Part shown: piece after piece, positions 9,605 to 19,019 of the stretch
Position numbering within the stretch: the stretch's first letter is position 1
How the letters are laid out: each line of letters opens with the position of its first letter
Origin: Candidatus Dechloromonas phosphoritropha
Lineage (GTDB): Bacteria > Pseudomonadota > Gammaproteobacteria > Burkholderiales > Rhodocyclaceae
Assembly: GCA_016722705.1 (NCBI GenBank)
Contig: JADKGN010000001.1
Coordinates: 868,001-932,000, forward strand
Direction: 5' to 3'
Length of the DNA stretch: 64,000 bases
Notes under the pieces: model-generated
What the model saw: the letters and a program-made list of their open reading frames with translations, nothing else
What the model was told of the DNA's origin: nothing
Databases searched by the model: none
Translations under genes and position numbers: made by a program

Positions 9605-10663
9605 TTAAGCGGCCTTTTTTAGTTTGTTATCCTGTTGTCGTATTGGGTTGAGGTACACGATTGCGGGGCGATCCCAGTTTCGGATAGGGCCGCGCCAGCG
9701 CTCCGGCTTGGCGGCTTTGGCCTCAGCGTAGAGCGCTTCGCGCGCTTGCAGGACGGCAATATCGGTGCCCTGGTGTCGTTGGGCCGGGGTGACGAATTTG
9801 AGTGCCGAGTGCCGGTGCGTGGTGTTGTACCAGCGCACGAATTTCATCACCCAGTGGCGCACTTCATCAAGGGTCTTGAATCCCTTGCCTGGATAGCCGG
9901 GTCGGTACTTGAGGGTGCGGAAGAAGGCTTCCGCCTGGGCATTATCATCGGATACGCCGGGACGGCTGAAGGACGGTGCGATGCCGAGCTTCTGCAAGGT
10001 TGTCAGCATTGTGGCACCCTTCATGGGACTGCCGTTGTCAGCGTGCAGCACCAGCGGTGTCATCCCCCGGCCTTCAGCCAGACTGGCTTTACGGATGACC
10101 CCAGACGCCCGTTCGGCGGTCTCTTCCTCATACACTTCCCAACCCACTACCTTGCGCGAGAACAGGTCGAGCATCAGGTAGAGGTAGAAGTAGGTGCCCG
10201 CAAGCGGCCCCGGCAACCAGGTGATATCCCACACCCATACCTGGTTCGCGGCACTGGCCTGATGACGCTTGGGTTCGCTATGACTTGGCGCGGCGGCGCG
10301 ACCTCGGTGATGTTGGAGGTCATGGGCCTTGAGGACCCGGTAGAAGGTGGATTCGCTGGCCAGGTAGAGGCCTTGATCTGCCAGCATGGGCACGATCTGC
10401 GAGGGCGGCAGGCTGGCAAACTCGGGCTGGCAGGACACCGCCACCAAGTGCTGCCGCTCGTCCTTGCTCAGCGCATTGGCCGGCGTCGGACGGGCGGCGT
10501 CAGGGCGCTGGTCAGCCTTCACCTCACCCTGGACTTCTGTCCAGCGCCGGTAGGTGCGGGAGCTCAGATTCAGTTCGGCACAGGCCCGAAACAGCCGAGC
10601 GCCACTCGCTACCGCTTCGTCGATCAGCGTTACCGCGTCGCGGCGATCTTGGGTGCCGATCAT
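9605..10663 (-). CDS. IS3-family transposase OrfB
   Basis: 352 aa with an rve catalytic core: WDITWLPGPL (first Asp), LHADNGSPMKG (second Asp) and the Glu in DDNAQAEAFFRTLKYRPGYP. An HTH-like N-terminus (LNLSSRTYRRW) precedes an HTH_21-like segment (PSQIVPMLADQGLYLASESTFYRVL). The start ATG overlaps the orfA stop (ATGA). The reading frame is undamaged. Confidence 0.9.
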   Translation of the reverse strand: MIGTQDRRDAVTLIDEAVASGARLFRACAELNLSSRTYRRWTEVQGEVKADQRPDAARPTPANALSKDERQHLVAVSCQPEFASLPPSQIVPMLADQGLYLASESTFYRVLKAHDLQHHRGRAAAPSHSEPKRHQASAANQVWVWDITWLPGPLAGTYFYLYLMLDLFSRKVVGWEVYEEETAERASGVIRKASLAEGRGMTPLVLHADNGSPMKGATMLTTLQKLGIAPSFSRPGVSDDNAQAEAFFRTLKYRPGYPGKGFKTLDEVRHWVMKFVRWYNTTHRHSALKFVTPAQRHQGTDIAVLQAREALYAEAKAAKPERWRGPIRNWDRPAIVYLNPIRQQDNKLKKAA

Positions 10664-11145
10664 TCGTCCTCTTCCCCCCAGATCGCCGCGGCTTTTTTTC
10701 TCAGAATCAATAGCGCCGCCGTTTCCGCCAAGGCCCGGTCCTTGCGACCCAGATCACGCTCCAACTCACGAATGCGCAGCCGGTCTGCCTTCGCCGAGTC
10801 TGCCTTTATGCCGCCTGCAGGCGGCATAAAGGCAGACTCGCACACCTCCCGCCACTCCCGTACCTGCGCCACAAACAAACCCCGCGCACGGCAGTATTCG
10901 CCCAACTCCGCTTCCGCTAGCGGTGCCGTTTCCAGCACCACCGCAAACTTTGCAGGCCCGGCCCACTGCTCGGCGTTGCGCCCGTCACCCGGCACCGCAA
11001 CCCCGGCTTCCAGGGCAACCCGCCGCCACGCATACAGTGTCGCTTCTGTTACGTTGAACGCCCGCGCCAACACCGACACCGTCTCATTCCCCGGCGCCAT
11101 CATTCGCGACAATACTTTCTGCTTCAGTTCCTTCGGATATCTCAC
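10660..11145 (-). CDS. IS3-family transposase OrfA with a palindrome-encoded insert
   Basis: 161 aa from a GTG start at 11145. N-terminal HTH: YPKELKQKVLSRMMAPGNETVSVLARAFNVTEATLYAWRR; C-terminal coiled coil: IRELERDLGRKDRALAETAALLILRKK. Between them a 46-bp perfect palindrome (10795-10840) is read in frame as ESAFMPPAGGIKADS, which does not look like the surrounding protein. The frame survives the insertion, so the protein may still function. Confidence 0.8.
   Translation of the reverse strand: MRYPKELKQKVLSRMMAPGNETVSVLARAFNVTEATLYAWRRVALEAGVAVPGDGRNAEQWAGPAKFAVVLETAPLAEAELGEYCRARGLFVAQVREWREVCESAFMPPAGGIKADSAKADRLRIRELERDLGRKDRALAETAALLILRKKAAAIWGEEDE
10795..10840. repeat. 46-bp perfect palindrome inside IS3 orfA
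   Basis: The left arm CGAGTCTGCCTTTATGCCGC is followed by CTGCAG at the centre and then the exact inverse of the left arm. The whole 46 bp is self-complementary with no unpaired loop and can form a cruciform. Confidence 0.9.
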
Positions 11146-11799
11146 GTCATCCTCTTCCTCGCCCCTGCTGTTCTGGTCTGAAGTCTAAATCAGACCAAAG
11201 GGACAACTATCCTGACACAGTGGGGGTAGGCGCTTACCGATGTACCCAATGCCTTGTGGGATGATGATGCCGTATTCGGCCAGCAGACCACGAATCTGGT
11301 TGGCCTGAGCTGTTCTCGCCTTGACGAAGCCTTGGCGGGCGCGATGCAGTGCCAGAACGGCCTGCTGCTCGCCGGTCTTGATTGGCACAAAACGTATGTT
11401 TGGCCGACCCGCCGCCTCACAAATTGCCTCGGCGTCGGCTACATCATTCTTATTGTTTTTTACATACGGCTTCACAAACTGCGGAGCCATCAGTTTCACC
11501 GTATGGCCCATCGCCTGCAGTTTGTTCACCCAAAAATGAGCGCCACCACAGGCTTCCATGCCGATCAGGCAGGACTGGAAATTGGCAAAAAACGGCAATA
11601 CCTGATCGCGCTTCAATTGCTTCTTGAGTACCACCTTGCCCCGTTCATCAACGCCATGAACCTGAAAAACCTGTTTCGCCAGATCAATGCCAACTGTCGT
11701 AATCTTCATCTCGGTCGCTCCTCTCCCTCAGTGGAATATTGCTATCGCCACTTTGGCATGTTGATGCCGTTTCTGGGAGGGTCGACCATCCCTTTAGCC

Positions 11800-13190
11800 C
11801 AATCCTCTTGACTTAGCGGTCTGTCATCTAATTTTGGCAACTTTGCCATCTGGCCGCGCCAAGATATAATCGAGCATGTAACCAATTGATATAAATAGGC
11901 TTTATATGACGGCCTAAATATGCCAATATCGTTTCACGGCTAACGGACTACATTCATGGCGCCAATTTCCTTGCCGCCGCCCGCCGCGAGCCTCGGTTTT
12001 TCACCCGAAACCGTGAATTGCCATTCACGAATCTGATCGCTTTCCTGCTCACCGGCATTCGCGGCGCAGTTCAGGCGGAGCTTGATTCCTGCTTTGCCCT
12101 GCTTGCCGGAAGAACCCGCCTTTGTCGGGCGATCACGGCCAGTGCCTTCTCAAAGGCGCGCAGCCATCTGGTCGCCAATCTCTTTGAGCCGCTCAATACA
12201 GAATTGCTGCGCCTGGTCGATGAGGTCGTTCCGCAGCAGCCGGACTGGCAAGGCTTGCGGGTCTTGGCGGCGGATGCATCGAAGGTACGTCTGACCTTGC
12301 TTGACCTGGAAGGGCGCCGCCATATTCGAGAAGCGGCCATCTTCGGTTTGTTTCGGCCAGGGATCGAATTGTTCGACTCGCTGATTTTGCACAGTTCGCT
12401 GGTCGGCGAACGTCAGATGTTGTTTGAGCGGCTTGACCGACTCGGTGCTCAGGACATGCTGGTGCTTGATCGCGGGTATCCGGGTGCCTGGTTGGTCGCG
12501 GCGCTGTTGCATCGAGGTATCCCCTTTTGCATACGCTGTGATTCGTCCGCTTCCTTTTCTGCCATCACCCAGTTCATGCGATCCGGAGAAGATGAGGCGC
12601 AGGTGACATTGCCGCCACCGCATCGTCAGGATGCCATTGATTACGAGTGTCCGCGTCTGCCTTCTATGGTTCGCCTGATTCGTCAGGTGACGCCGACTGG
12701 CAAGGTACGGGTCTTGATGACCTCCTTGCTTGATACCGCGCGGTATCCGGCCACAAGCTTCTCAGCCCTTTATCACAGCCGTTGGCGTATCGAGGAGGCG
12801 TTCAAGCGCATCAAACACCGGCTCAATCTGGAGCACACGTCCGGCCTGACTTGGCTGGCCGCCTGCCAGGATGTTGGGGCCAAGATGGTGTGTGACAATC
12901 TCAATGCCCTGGCCACCTACCTGGCTGCGGAAGAGCGGCTGCCCAGCGATTCGCCATGGCGAGTGAATCGGACGATGGCCTTCAATACCGTACGTCGTAT
13001 CTTGCCCCGAGTCTTGGCGGGTGTGCAGCAAATCACCACCCGAGTTACCAAGGAAATCTTCTCGGAAATCGTCAAAAACCTTCAGAAATTTATCCCTGAT
13101 CGTGCTCGACCTCGGCCAAACCAGCGAAAGCCTCACCTGTCCTTTGCTTACAAACCCGCCGTATGACTATGGACTAAGTTGAGAGGATTG
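11800..13190 (+). mobile_element. IS4-family element, copy 2
   Basis: The left end CAATCCTCTTGACTTAGC starts at 11800. The right end GGACTAAGTTGAGAGGATTG finishes at 13190. The flanks CCCTTTAGCC and CACTTTAGCC are a 10-bp target duplication with one mismatch. The insertion lies upstream of the IS110 transposase start. This copy is clearly diverged from copies 1 and 3. Confidence 0.85.
11928..13166 (+). CDS. IS4-family transposase, copy 2
   Basis: An open frame homologous to the 412-aa intact copy at 51 kb. The position of that copy's GTG start is ATC here (11928), so initiation may use ATC weakly or the TTG at 12018, which would drop 30 residues. The DDE blocks are intact: LAADASKVRLTLL, LDRGYPGAWLVAALL, and YHSRWRIEEAFKRIKHRLNLEHTSG. 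The frame is unbroken to 13166. Confidence 0.8.
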   Translation: MVSRLTDYIHGANFLAAARREPRFFTRNRELPFTNLIAFLLTGIRGAVQAELDSCFALLAGRTRLCRAITASAFSKARSHLVANLFEPLNTELLRLVDEVVPQQPDWQGLRVLAADASKVRLTLLDLEGRRHIREAAIFGLFRPGIELFDSLILHSSLVGERQMLFERLDRLGAQDMLVLDRGYPGAWLVAALLHRGIPFCIRCDSSASFSAITQFMRSGEDEAQVTLPPPHRQDAIDYECPRLPSMVRLIRQVTPTGKVRVLMTSLLDTARYPATSFSALYHSRWRIEEAFKRIKHRLNLEHTSGLTWLAACQDVGAKMVCDNLNALATYLAAEERLPSDSPWRVNRTMAFNTVRRILPRVLAGVQQITTRVTKEIFSEIVKNLQKFIPDRARPRPNQRKPHLSFAYKPAV

Positions 13191-14327
13191 CACTTTAGCC
13201 ACCTTGTACCTCATTGACTGTAAACGAAGATTTCGCCGATCAATGCCATAGTAATCTATCGGATTGATTGTCAATACACACTAAGCCGGACGAGCCGGAA
13301 CCGAACAGGTTAAAGTAGAAGCACTCTGCCACGTAAAGTGGAGGTTGCCATGAACGTACCACTTCTTGAGCGCTACCGTGACCGGATCGCGGGGATTTTG
13401 ACCTGCTACGACCGGATGCTCATTACTGGCACGCTGCCTGGCGCGTGCTACGTGGCAGGCATGACGAGCTACCTGAACGCCAAGTACATCCGCATCGTTG
13501 ACTATCCGCGTTTTGCCGAGCCGTTGCGTGAGCGGATTCGGGAAAACGCCGAGGCCTTGGCGGCATCGGCCGGGGTGAGCATTCAGTACATCGCCAAGGC
13601 GCATGTGCGCAAGGAAGCGGTGGTCGCCGAGGTGATCAAGGCGCGGGGTGATCACCCCGGACTGGTTCATGTCATCTCGGTCATGGAAGCCTGCTCGTCG
13701 TACAAGGCGTGGCATGACAAGCGCACCCACCAGACTTTTCTGCGGCCGGCGCCTGGCAAGTGCCTGCACTACTACTTCTATTTCATCGACGCGGAGTTGG
13801 GTCTGGTCTATCTGCGCGTGCCGACGTGGTGTCCCTTCCGGCTTCAGTTCTACTGTAATGGCCACAGTTGGCTGGCCCGGCAACTGACGGCTGCCAGCAT
13901 CAATTACACCCTGGCCGACAACGCCTTCCTCCGTATTGGCGACTGGGCGTAAGCGCAGCCGTTGGCTGACAATCTTTCCCCGGACGTCCTGCACCGGATT
14001 CTGGATCGCCATGCCCAGCAATGCTGTCCGGTCCTTGATGTCTTTGGCCAGACCTACCACTGGAGTCTGATGCAAATCGAGTGTTCGACCGATCTGGCCT
14101 TTCGTTCGACCGCGATCATGCAACCCCTCTACGAAGCTCTTTCCCGGGAAGCTATCGTTTCGGTGAAGGCGCCGCAGGTGATGCATTTCCTGGGCAAGAA
14201 GCTGACGCCGCAGCTGGCGCAAGAGCTTGAGAGTCGCCTGTCCACCCGCATCGAGCGCACCTGCATCAAGCATCGGCTGGGCCAGCACTCGGTCAAGATG
14301 TACGACAAGTTCGGTCAGGTGCTGCGT

Positions 14328-15667
14328 CACTACTGTCCGGTCAAATGAGCACTCGAACTGCCGAGCGCCGTGACTGACGGGGCTTTCCGAGCGAAAAGGT
14401 GTGGTGTCGATTTGAAATCGGCGAAAAATGGCCCTTCGAAATTTTCTGAAGGGTGTTGCCATGAACGCCGGCAAGACACTGTTTTCCCAGTTGATGGATT
14501 TCCTGCCGTGGTCGACATTCAATCGCTATGTCACACGCTACAGCGGCGACAAAGGCGTTCGCACACTGAGTTGCGCCGAACAATTTCGGGTGATGGCCTT
14601 TGCACAACTGACATATCGGGAGAGCTTGCGGGACATCGAGACCTGTCTGTCGGCGCAATCCGCCAAGCTGTACCACATGGGATTTCGCGAGCCGGTACGG
14701 CGTGCGACATTGGCCGACGCAAACGAATCGCGGGATTGGCGCATCTACGCCGACTTTGCCGCGTGGCTGATTGTCCAGGCAAGAAAGCTCTATGCCAGCG
14801 AAGACTTGGGCCTGGAATTGTCGAACACCGTGTATGCGCTCGATTCGACCCCCATCGACCTGTGCCTGTCGGTATTTCCCTGGGCGCATTTCCGTACCAC
14901 CAAGGCGGCGGTGAAGATGCATACGCTGCTCGACTTGTGACCAGAGGAAATCCCTGTGGGACGCGGCAGTATTCCCAGTTTTATCCACGTCTCCGACGGG
15001 AAACTGCACGATGTCCATGCGCCGGACTTGCTGACCCCGGAAGCCGGTGCGATTTACGTCATGGATCGCGGTTATGTTGATTTCGCCCGCTTGCACAGGC
15101 TGCATCAGGCGGGGGCTTTCTTCGTGACCCGTGCCAAATCGAACCTGAATTCCCATCGCGTCTATTCGGCGCCAACCGACCGCAGTACCGGTATTCTCTG
15201 CGACCAGACGATTGCCCTGGATGGCTATTACACCCGGCGCGACTATCCTGCCCAGTTGCGGCGTGTTCGATTCAAGGATGCCGAGACCGGAAAAACGCTC
15301 GTCTTCCTCACCAACCAGATGATCTTGCCGGCAGCAACGATCTGCGCGCTTTACAAAAGCCGCTGGCAGGTCGAGTTGTTCTTCAAGTGGATCAAGCAGC
15401 ATCTTCGAATCAAACAGTTCTTCGGTACTTCAGAGAACGCGGTCAAGACGCAAATCTGGATCGCGGTGTCGGTCTATGTGTTGGTCGCCATTGTTCGGAA
15501 AAAATTGAAGCTCGACGTTTCCCTCTACACTTTGCTACAGGTTTTATCCCTCACCCTATTCGAGAAAATGACCTTGCAGCAGGCGTTCCCGGGTGACGAT
15601 TACAGATCCGGAGCGCACCCGGTTTGCAACCAATTGAATTTATTGGGAATCTAACCGGACAGTAGTG
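14328..15667 (+). mobile_element. IS4-family element (DUF4372 type)
   Basis: The inverted repeats CACTACTGTCCGGT (14328) and ACCGGACAGTAGTG (ending 15667) bound 1340 bp. The 9-bp direct repeat GTGCTGCGT lies at 14319-14327 and 15668-15676. A truncated second copy occupies 52317-53096. Confidence 0.9.
14461..15654 (+). CDS. DUF4372-type IS4 transposase, split by a stop/restart insert
   Basis: The first ORF runs from the ATG at 14461 (AAGGG upstream) through the DUF4372-like N-terminus (KTLFSQLMDFLPW...FRVMAFAQLTYRESLRDIE) and YALDSTPIDLCL (first Asp). It stops at TGA 14938-14940 after MHTLLDL. The same frame resumes at a GTG (14956) and reads to 15654 with VMDRGYVDF and the catalytic Glu in YKSRWQVELFFKWIKQHL. 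The 24 bp from the TGA to the GTG codon and its following GGA appear inserted between LLDL and RGSIPSF. They supply a stop, an AGAGGA ribosome-binding site and a GTG start. Whether two polypeptides can reconstitute transposase is unknown. Confidence 0.65.
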
Positions 15668-16214
15668 GTGCTGCGTATTGAAACCACCACCCATAATGTT
15701 TCCTTCTTCAAGCACCACCGCAAGGTGGAACACCGGGATGGTGAAGCCTCCCAGGAACTGGCGGCCGTCAAGAAGTCGATCTACGACCAAAGGAAGTCCC
15801 CGTGGGACAGCCTGATCGATCGGCGCGAAATCCTCCTCGGCTGCAACCGTCGCTACCTGGAATTCCTTTGCGCTCTCGATGACTTCTCCGCCGGCACGCG
15901 CTGCCTCGGCAAATTGACCAGGCCCAAGGAAATCGATGGGCGTCGCATCAAAGGCTTCAACTTCTTCGACAAGACCGAGCATGATTTGCTGTGCTCGCTC
16001 CAACATCCCGAGTTCAACATTCGCGGCGTCCGGCGTTTGCGTGACTTCGGGTTGATCAAAATGATCGTCGGCACCTACCGCTATTACCTGACTCGCACCG
16101 GTCGAAATGCCATCGCCGCTGCTTGTCGCATCGCCGAGCAAATCATCAGGCCCGCTCTCGCGGCATGACAATTTCTGCTCAGAAAATGTGAAGAGTTGAG
16201 TCATAAGGGACTAA

Positions 16215-17139
16215 GAACTTATCCGTAAATAATGGCTAATCACTGCCCATGCGCGAGAATTGCGTTGGGGGAGATGATGGCAAAAGTGAAGTTATGGGAA
16301 GTGACCGAGGAATTCTGGAAGCGCGTTGAGCCACTGATTCCGATACGCCAGCGACTGGCGGATCGGAGTTACGTCCGCAAGGCTGGCGGGGGGCGCAAGC
16401 CCAAAGAACCGAGGCTGGTCTTCGAGGCGATTATTTATGTGCTGCGCACAGGTTGCCAGTGGAAGGCACTCCCGGCGGAGCGCTTTGGCAGTTCCAGTGC
16501 GATTCATGCCCGATTTCTGGCGTGGGAGAAGGCCGGGGTGTTTGAAGCCCTATGGAAGCGCGGGCTTGCCGAATACGACGACCTTGAAGGTATCGCCTGG
16601 CGCTGGCAAAGCCTTGACGGCGCGATGATGAAGGCCCCGATGGCGCAATCAAGCGTTGGACCCAATCCAACGGACCGGGGAAAAAAATGGGAGCAAGCGT
16701 CATTTGCTGGTGGACGGTCGTGGCGTCCCGTTGTCGCTCGTCGTGACCGGCGCCAATCGGCACGACGTCTCTCAGTTGGCGGCTGTGCTTGAGGCCATTG
16801 TCGTCAAGCGAGCGTCGCCACCCAAGCGGCGAAGCAAACACCTTTGCGCTGACGCCGGCTACACCGGCGCGCCCGCATTGGCGATCATCACGAAGCATGG
16901 CTACATCCCCCATGTCAAAGGGCGTGGGCAAGAGGCCGGCGAACTCAAACGTGACCCCAGGAAGAAAGCCCGGCGCTGGATCGTCGAAGTGGCTCACAGC
17001 TGGTTCAACCGCTTCCGGAAGTTGTTGGTGCGATACGAGAAGCTTGAGCGCAGTTTCTTGGCGCTCAACCACCTGGCCGCATCAATCATGGCGTTCAGAA
17101 AAATTAAACTGAAAGTAAATATTGTTTACGGATAAGCTC
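16215..17139 (+). mobile_element. IS5-family element at the dgt stop codon
   Basis: Ends GAACTTATCCGTAAAT and the inverse of GAGCTTATCCGTAAAC, flanked by TAA direct repeats (16212-16214 and 17140-17142), give 925 bp. The insertion falls between repeat-element copy A and the 3' end of the dGTPase gene, whose stop codon now takes one base from the IS. Confidence 0.8.
16274..17135 (+). CDS. IS5-family transposase (two frames)
   Basis: Starts at ATG 16274 after GGGGGAG. The first frame (MMAKVKLWEVTEEFWKRVEPLIP...) holds the DUF4096-like N-terminus and SLDGAMMKAPM. At the A7 run 16680-16686 (GGGGAAAAAAATGGG) reading shifts to the frame with KRHLLVDGRGVPLSLVVTGANRHD, DAGYTG and RWIVEVAHSWFNRFRKLLVRYEK, ending at 17135. 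The A-run frameshift is a standard IS5-family control and the element looks intact. Confidence 0.8.
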
Positions 17140-18482
17140 TAAGTCGGCAGATCGAAACCCTTGAGCTTGCGGTACATGTCCACAGCGTAGGAATCAGTCA
17201 TCCCGGCGACGAAATCGGCAACCTGCAGCAAGCGCACATAAGGGTCGGGATCAGGTTCGCCCGCAAGGCCGAGGAACTGGGGTGGCAACAACTGAAGCAG
17301 CATCCGTTCACGAGTCGTGAATCGCCCATGCCCAGCCCGCGCCTCTACCGCGTTGCCGAACAGGGCCAACAGCGCGCCGAGAACCTCAAAACCGGCAGTT
17401 TCGATTTCGAGCGCGGGCCGGGCGGTATAGATGGTTTCCTTGGCCAGGCGGAGAATTGCCTGCAACGGGCCGGCAACCGGCGACTGTTCGAGCAGTGCAT
17501 CATCGAACGCCCCCTTGATGATAGCGTCCTCGTTTTCCAGAAAGACCGCTGCGGCGCTTTCCAGCAGACGGCCGATGGCCTTGGCCCGCAGGTACTCAAG
17601 GCGCTCCTTCGGGTCGTGCAGGCGATCCAGGCGACGGGCACTGATGGCGTTGCCGGCGAGATCAGCGAGCAGCCATTCGGCATCGCGATACGCGACGAAG
17701 CCGAGACGCGCGGCATCTTCGAGGTCGACGATCAGGTAGCAGGTGTCGTCCGCTACCTCAACCAGGAAGGCCAGCGGATGGCGCCGCCATGCGGTGCCCG
17801 GAATTCGCTCCACGAGACCGGTCGACCGCGCCACGTCGGCGAAGGCGGCGGCATCCTGCTGGAAGAAGCCGAATTTGTGGCCGCTCTTGCCGTCGAGTTC
17901 GGTGTCGACCGAAGACGGACGCGGGTATTTGGTAAACGCCGCGAGTACCGCACTGGTCAATTGCAGCCCGGGATTGGCCGGGCTCTGCAGGCGGGTGACG
18001 ATGCGAAAGCCCTGTGCGTTGCCTTCGTAGCGCTCGAAATCGGCACGTTGCGCGCTGGTTAGCGGATGACGGTCGAGCAATCCGGAACTGCTGAACCACT
18101 CGCGAATAGCATCTTCCCCGGCGTGCCCGAAAGGCGGATTGCCGATATCGTGAGCGAGGCAGGCGGCTGCAACGATGGCGCCGAAATCGCCGGATTCCAC
18201 GTTCCGCAAACCGTGGCGGGCGATAATTTCGCGGCCGACGAGCGCGCCCAGCGAGCGCCCGACACAACTGGCCTCGAGGCTGTGGGTCAGGCGCGTACGG
18301 ACATAGTCGCTCTTGGACAGGGGAAAGACCTGCGTCTTGTCCTTCATCCGCCGGAAAGCGGAGGTGAAGATAATACGGTCGTAATCCTGCTGGAAGGCAG
18401 TGCGCTCGCGATTTCCGGGCACCCGCCCGGCGCCCAGCCGTTCGGCGGACAGTAGTTTTTCCCAGGTCTTTCGTTGGCCCAT
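17139..18482 (-). CDS. dgt: Deoxyguanosinetriphosphate triphosphohydrolase-like protein
   Basis: About 447 aa. The ATG at 18482 is preferred to the in-frame start at 18590 because it avoids overlap with the upstream thioesterase gene and gives the family N-terminus MGQRKTWEKLLSAERLG. The HD metal-binding motifs are visible: RTRLTHSLEASCVGR (first His), ACLAHDIGNPPFGHAGEDAI (the HD pair and next His), and a later VADDTCYLIVDLEDA. It hydrolyses dNTPs to nucleosides and triphosphate in the dgt family. It probably shares an operon with the thioesterase gene 35 bp upstream. An IS5 element abuts its stop codon. Confidence 0.9.
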   Translation of the reverse strand: MGQRKTWEKLLSAERLGAGRVPGNRERTAFQQDYDRIIFTSAFRRMKDKTQVFPLSKSDYVRTRLTHSLEASCVGRSLGALVGREIIARHGLRNVESGDFGAIVAAACLAHDIGNPPFGHAGEDAIREWFSSSGLLDRHPLTSAQRADFERYEGNAQGFRIVTRLQSPANPGLQLTSAVLAAFTKYPRPSSVDTELDGKSGHKFGFFQQDAAAFADVARSTGLVERIPGTAWRRHPLAFLVEVADDTCYLIVDLEDAARLGFVAYRDAEWLLADLAGNAISARRLDRLHDPKERLEYLRAKAIGRLLESAAAVFLENEDAIIKGAFDDALLEQSPVAGPLQAILRLAKETIYTARPALEIETAGFEVLGALLALFGNAVEARAGHGRFTTRERMLLQLLPPQFLGLAGEPDPDPYVRLLQVADFVAGMTDSYAVDMYRKLKGFDLPT

Positions 18483-18517
18483 GGTTTTCCGGAATGGCGA
18501 CGCGACGGCCCGCGAGT

Positions 18518-18928
18518 TTACTCCTCTTCGACCTCGGTCCGCACATGGTCGGGCAAGGGTACCGACTTGCCGGTCCGGGTATCCATCCACACCACCTTGG
18601 CGGCACCTTCGGCATATACCCGCTCATCGCCGACGAGGCGCATCTCGACGTGGGTCAGGAAACTGGAGCGCCCGGGATGGCTGGCGTAGGTCCGCACCTC
18701 GACCGTGCCCGGATAGTTCAGTGGAATCAGGAAACTGCAGCTGGCGTTGATGAGCACCGGCCCTTCTCCACCCAGCCGAACCGGCGTCTGCATTGCCTCG
18801 ATCCACTCCACTCGCGCCTGCTCCATGTAGCGGAAATAAACGGTGTTGTTGACGTGACCATAGGCATCCATGTCGCCCCAGCGAATCGGCACGGTCGTCG
18901 CGTGCACGAGCTTCCTGCGTTTTTCCAT
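18518..18928 (-). CDS. Acyl-CoA thioesterase (hotdog fold)
   Basis: A 136-aa single-domain protein with the 4-hydroxybenzoyl-CoA thioesterase signature RWGDMDAYGHVNNTVYFRYME near residues 16-36, including the catalytic-type Asp and HVNN. The length fits the YbgC/FadM-like family. The ATG at 18928 starts MEKRRKLVHATTVPI; longer in-frame extensions cross the divergent ETF-QO promoter region and are not needed. The substrate cannot be told from sequence. It is divergent from ETF-QO, which suggests a connection to acyl-CoA oxidation. Confidence 0.8.
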   Translation of the reverse strand: MEKRRKLVHATTVPIRWGDMDAYGHVNNTVYFRYMEQARVEWIEAMQTPVRLGGEGPVLINASCSFLIPLNYPGTVEVRTYASHPGRSSFLTHVEMRLVGDERVYAEGAAKVVWMDTRTGKSVPLPDHVRTEVEEE

Positions 18929-19019
18929 GTTCGTAGATTTCCCCGGAAGGGTTGAAAAAAAGCTGACCATACTGTACCGTATTGATGGTGATGCGACAAT
19001 CAATTGACGAGGAGAAATG

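Larger units (their letters stand above)
9582..11217 (-). mobile_element. IS3-family element inside the IS110 gene
   Basis: Terminal inverted repeats TGTCAAGATAGTTGTC (from 9582) and TGTCAGGATAGTTGTC (inverse, ending at 11217) bound 1636 bp. No clear target duplication was seen in the immediate flanks. It holds orfA and orfB on the reverse strand. Confidence 0.85.
9027..11709 (-). pseudogene. IS110-family transposase split by an IS3 insertion
   Basis: The N-terminal half (11709 to about 11218) has the DEDD-type domain: VGIDLAKQVFQVHG, LIGMEACGGAHFW, KPYVKNNKNDVADAEAIC. The C-terminal half (about 9581 to 9027) has the Transposase_20 domain: LAQIPGIGPITASALVASIG, AAWLGLVPRQNSSGGK, and GISKRGDTYLRTLLIHGARA. 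Between them sits an IS3-family element (9582-11217). Rejoining the halves gives a normal protein of about 350 aa, so the gene was intact before that insertion. Confidence 0.85.
13350..16168 (+). pseudogene. 510-aa repeat-element protein, broken copy
   Basis: Compared with the intact copy at 54390-55922 this one has three lesions. It has a TAA at 13950-13952 (GDW-A-stop where the intact copy reads Gln). The IS element 14328-15667 is inserted with a 9-bp duplication. A 63-bp deletion near 16035 removes 21 residues including much of a winged-helix region (ADLKPFLPHL...). The start at 13350 is preceded by GTGGAGG. The remaining text is nearly identical to the intact protein, so inactivation is recent. 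Confidence 0.8.
13281..16213 (+). mobile_element. Unclassified repeat element, copy A (damaged)
   Basis: Sequence similarity to the segment 54345-55991 (inverted) starts at CTAAGCCGGACGAGCC (13281) and stops at CATAAGGGACTA (16213). The sequence outside both points is unrelated, so the unit moves with fixed ends. Both ends carry CTA and no long terminal inverted repeat is visible. It carries one gene. In this copy the gene is interrupted by a DUF4372-type IS4 element. Confidence 0.65.

Noticed and set aside
13281..14522. 413-codon reverse ORF over element A
   Set aside because: Shadow of the damaged 510-aa gene on the other strand.
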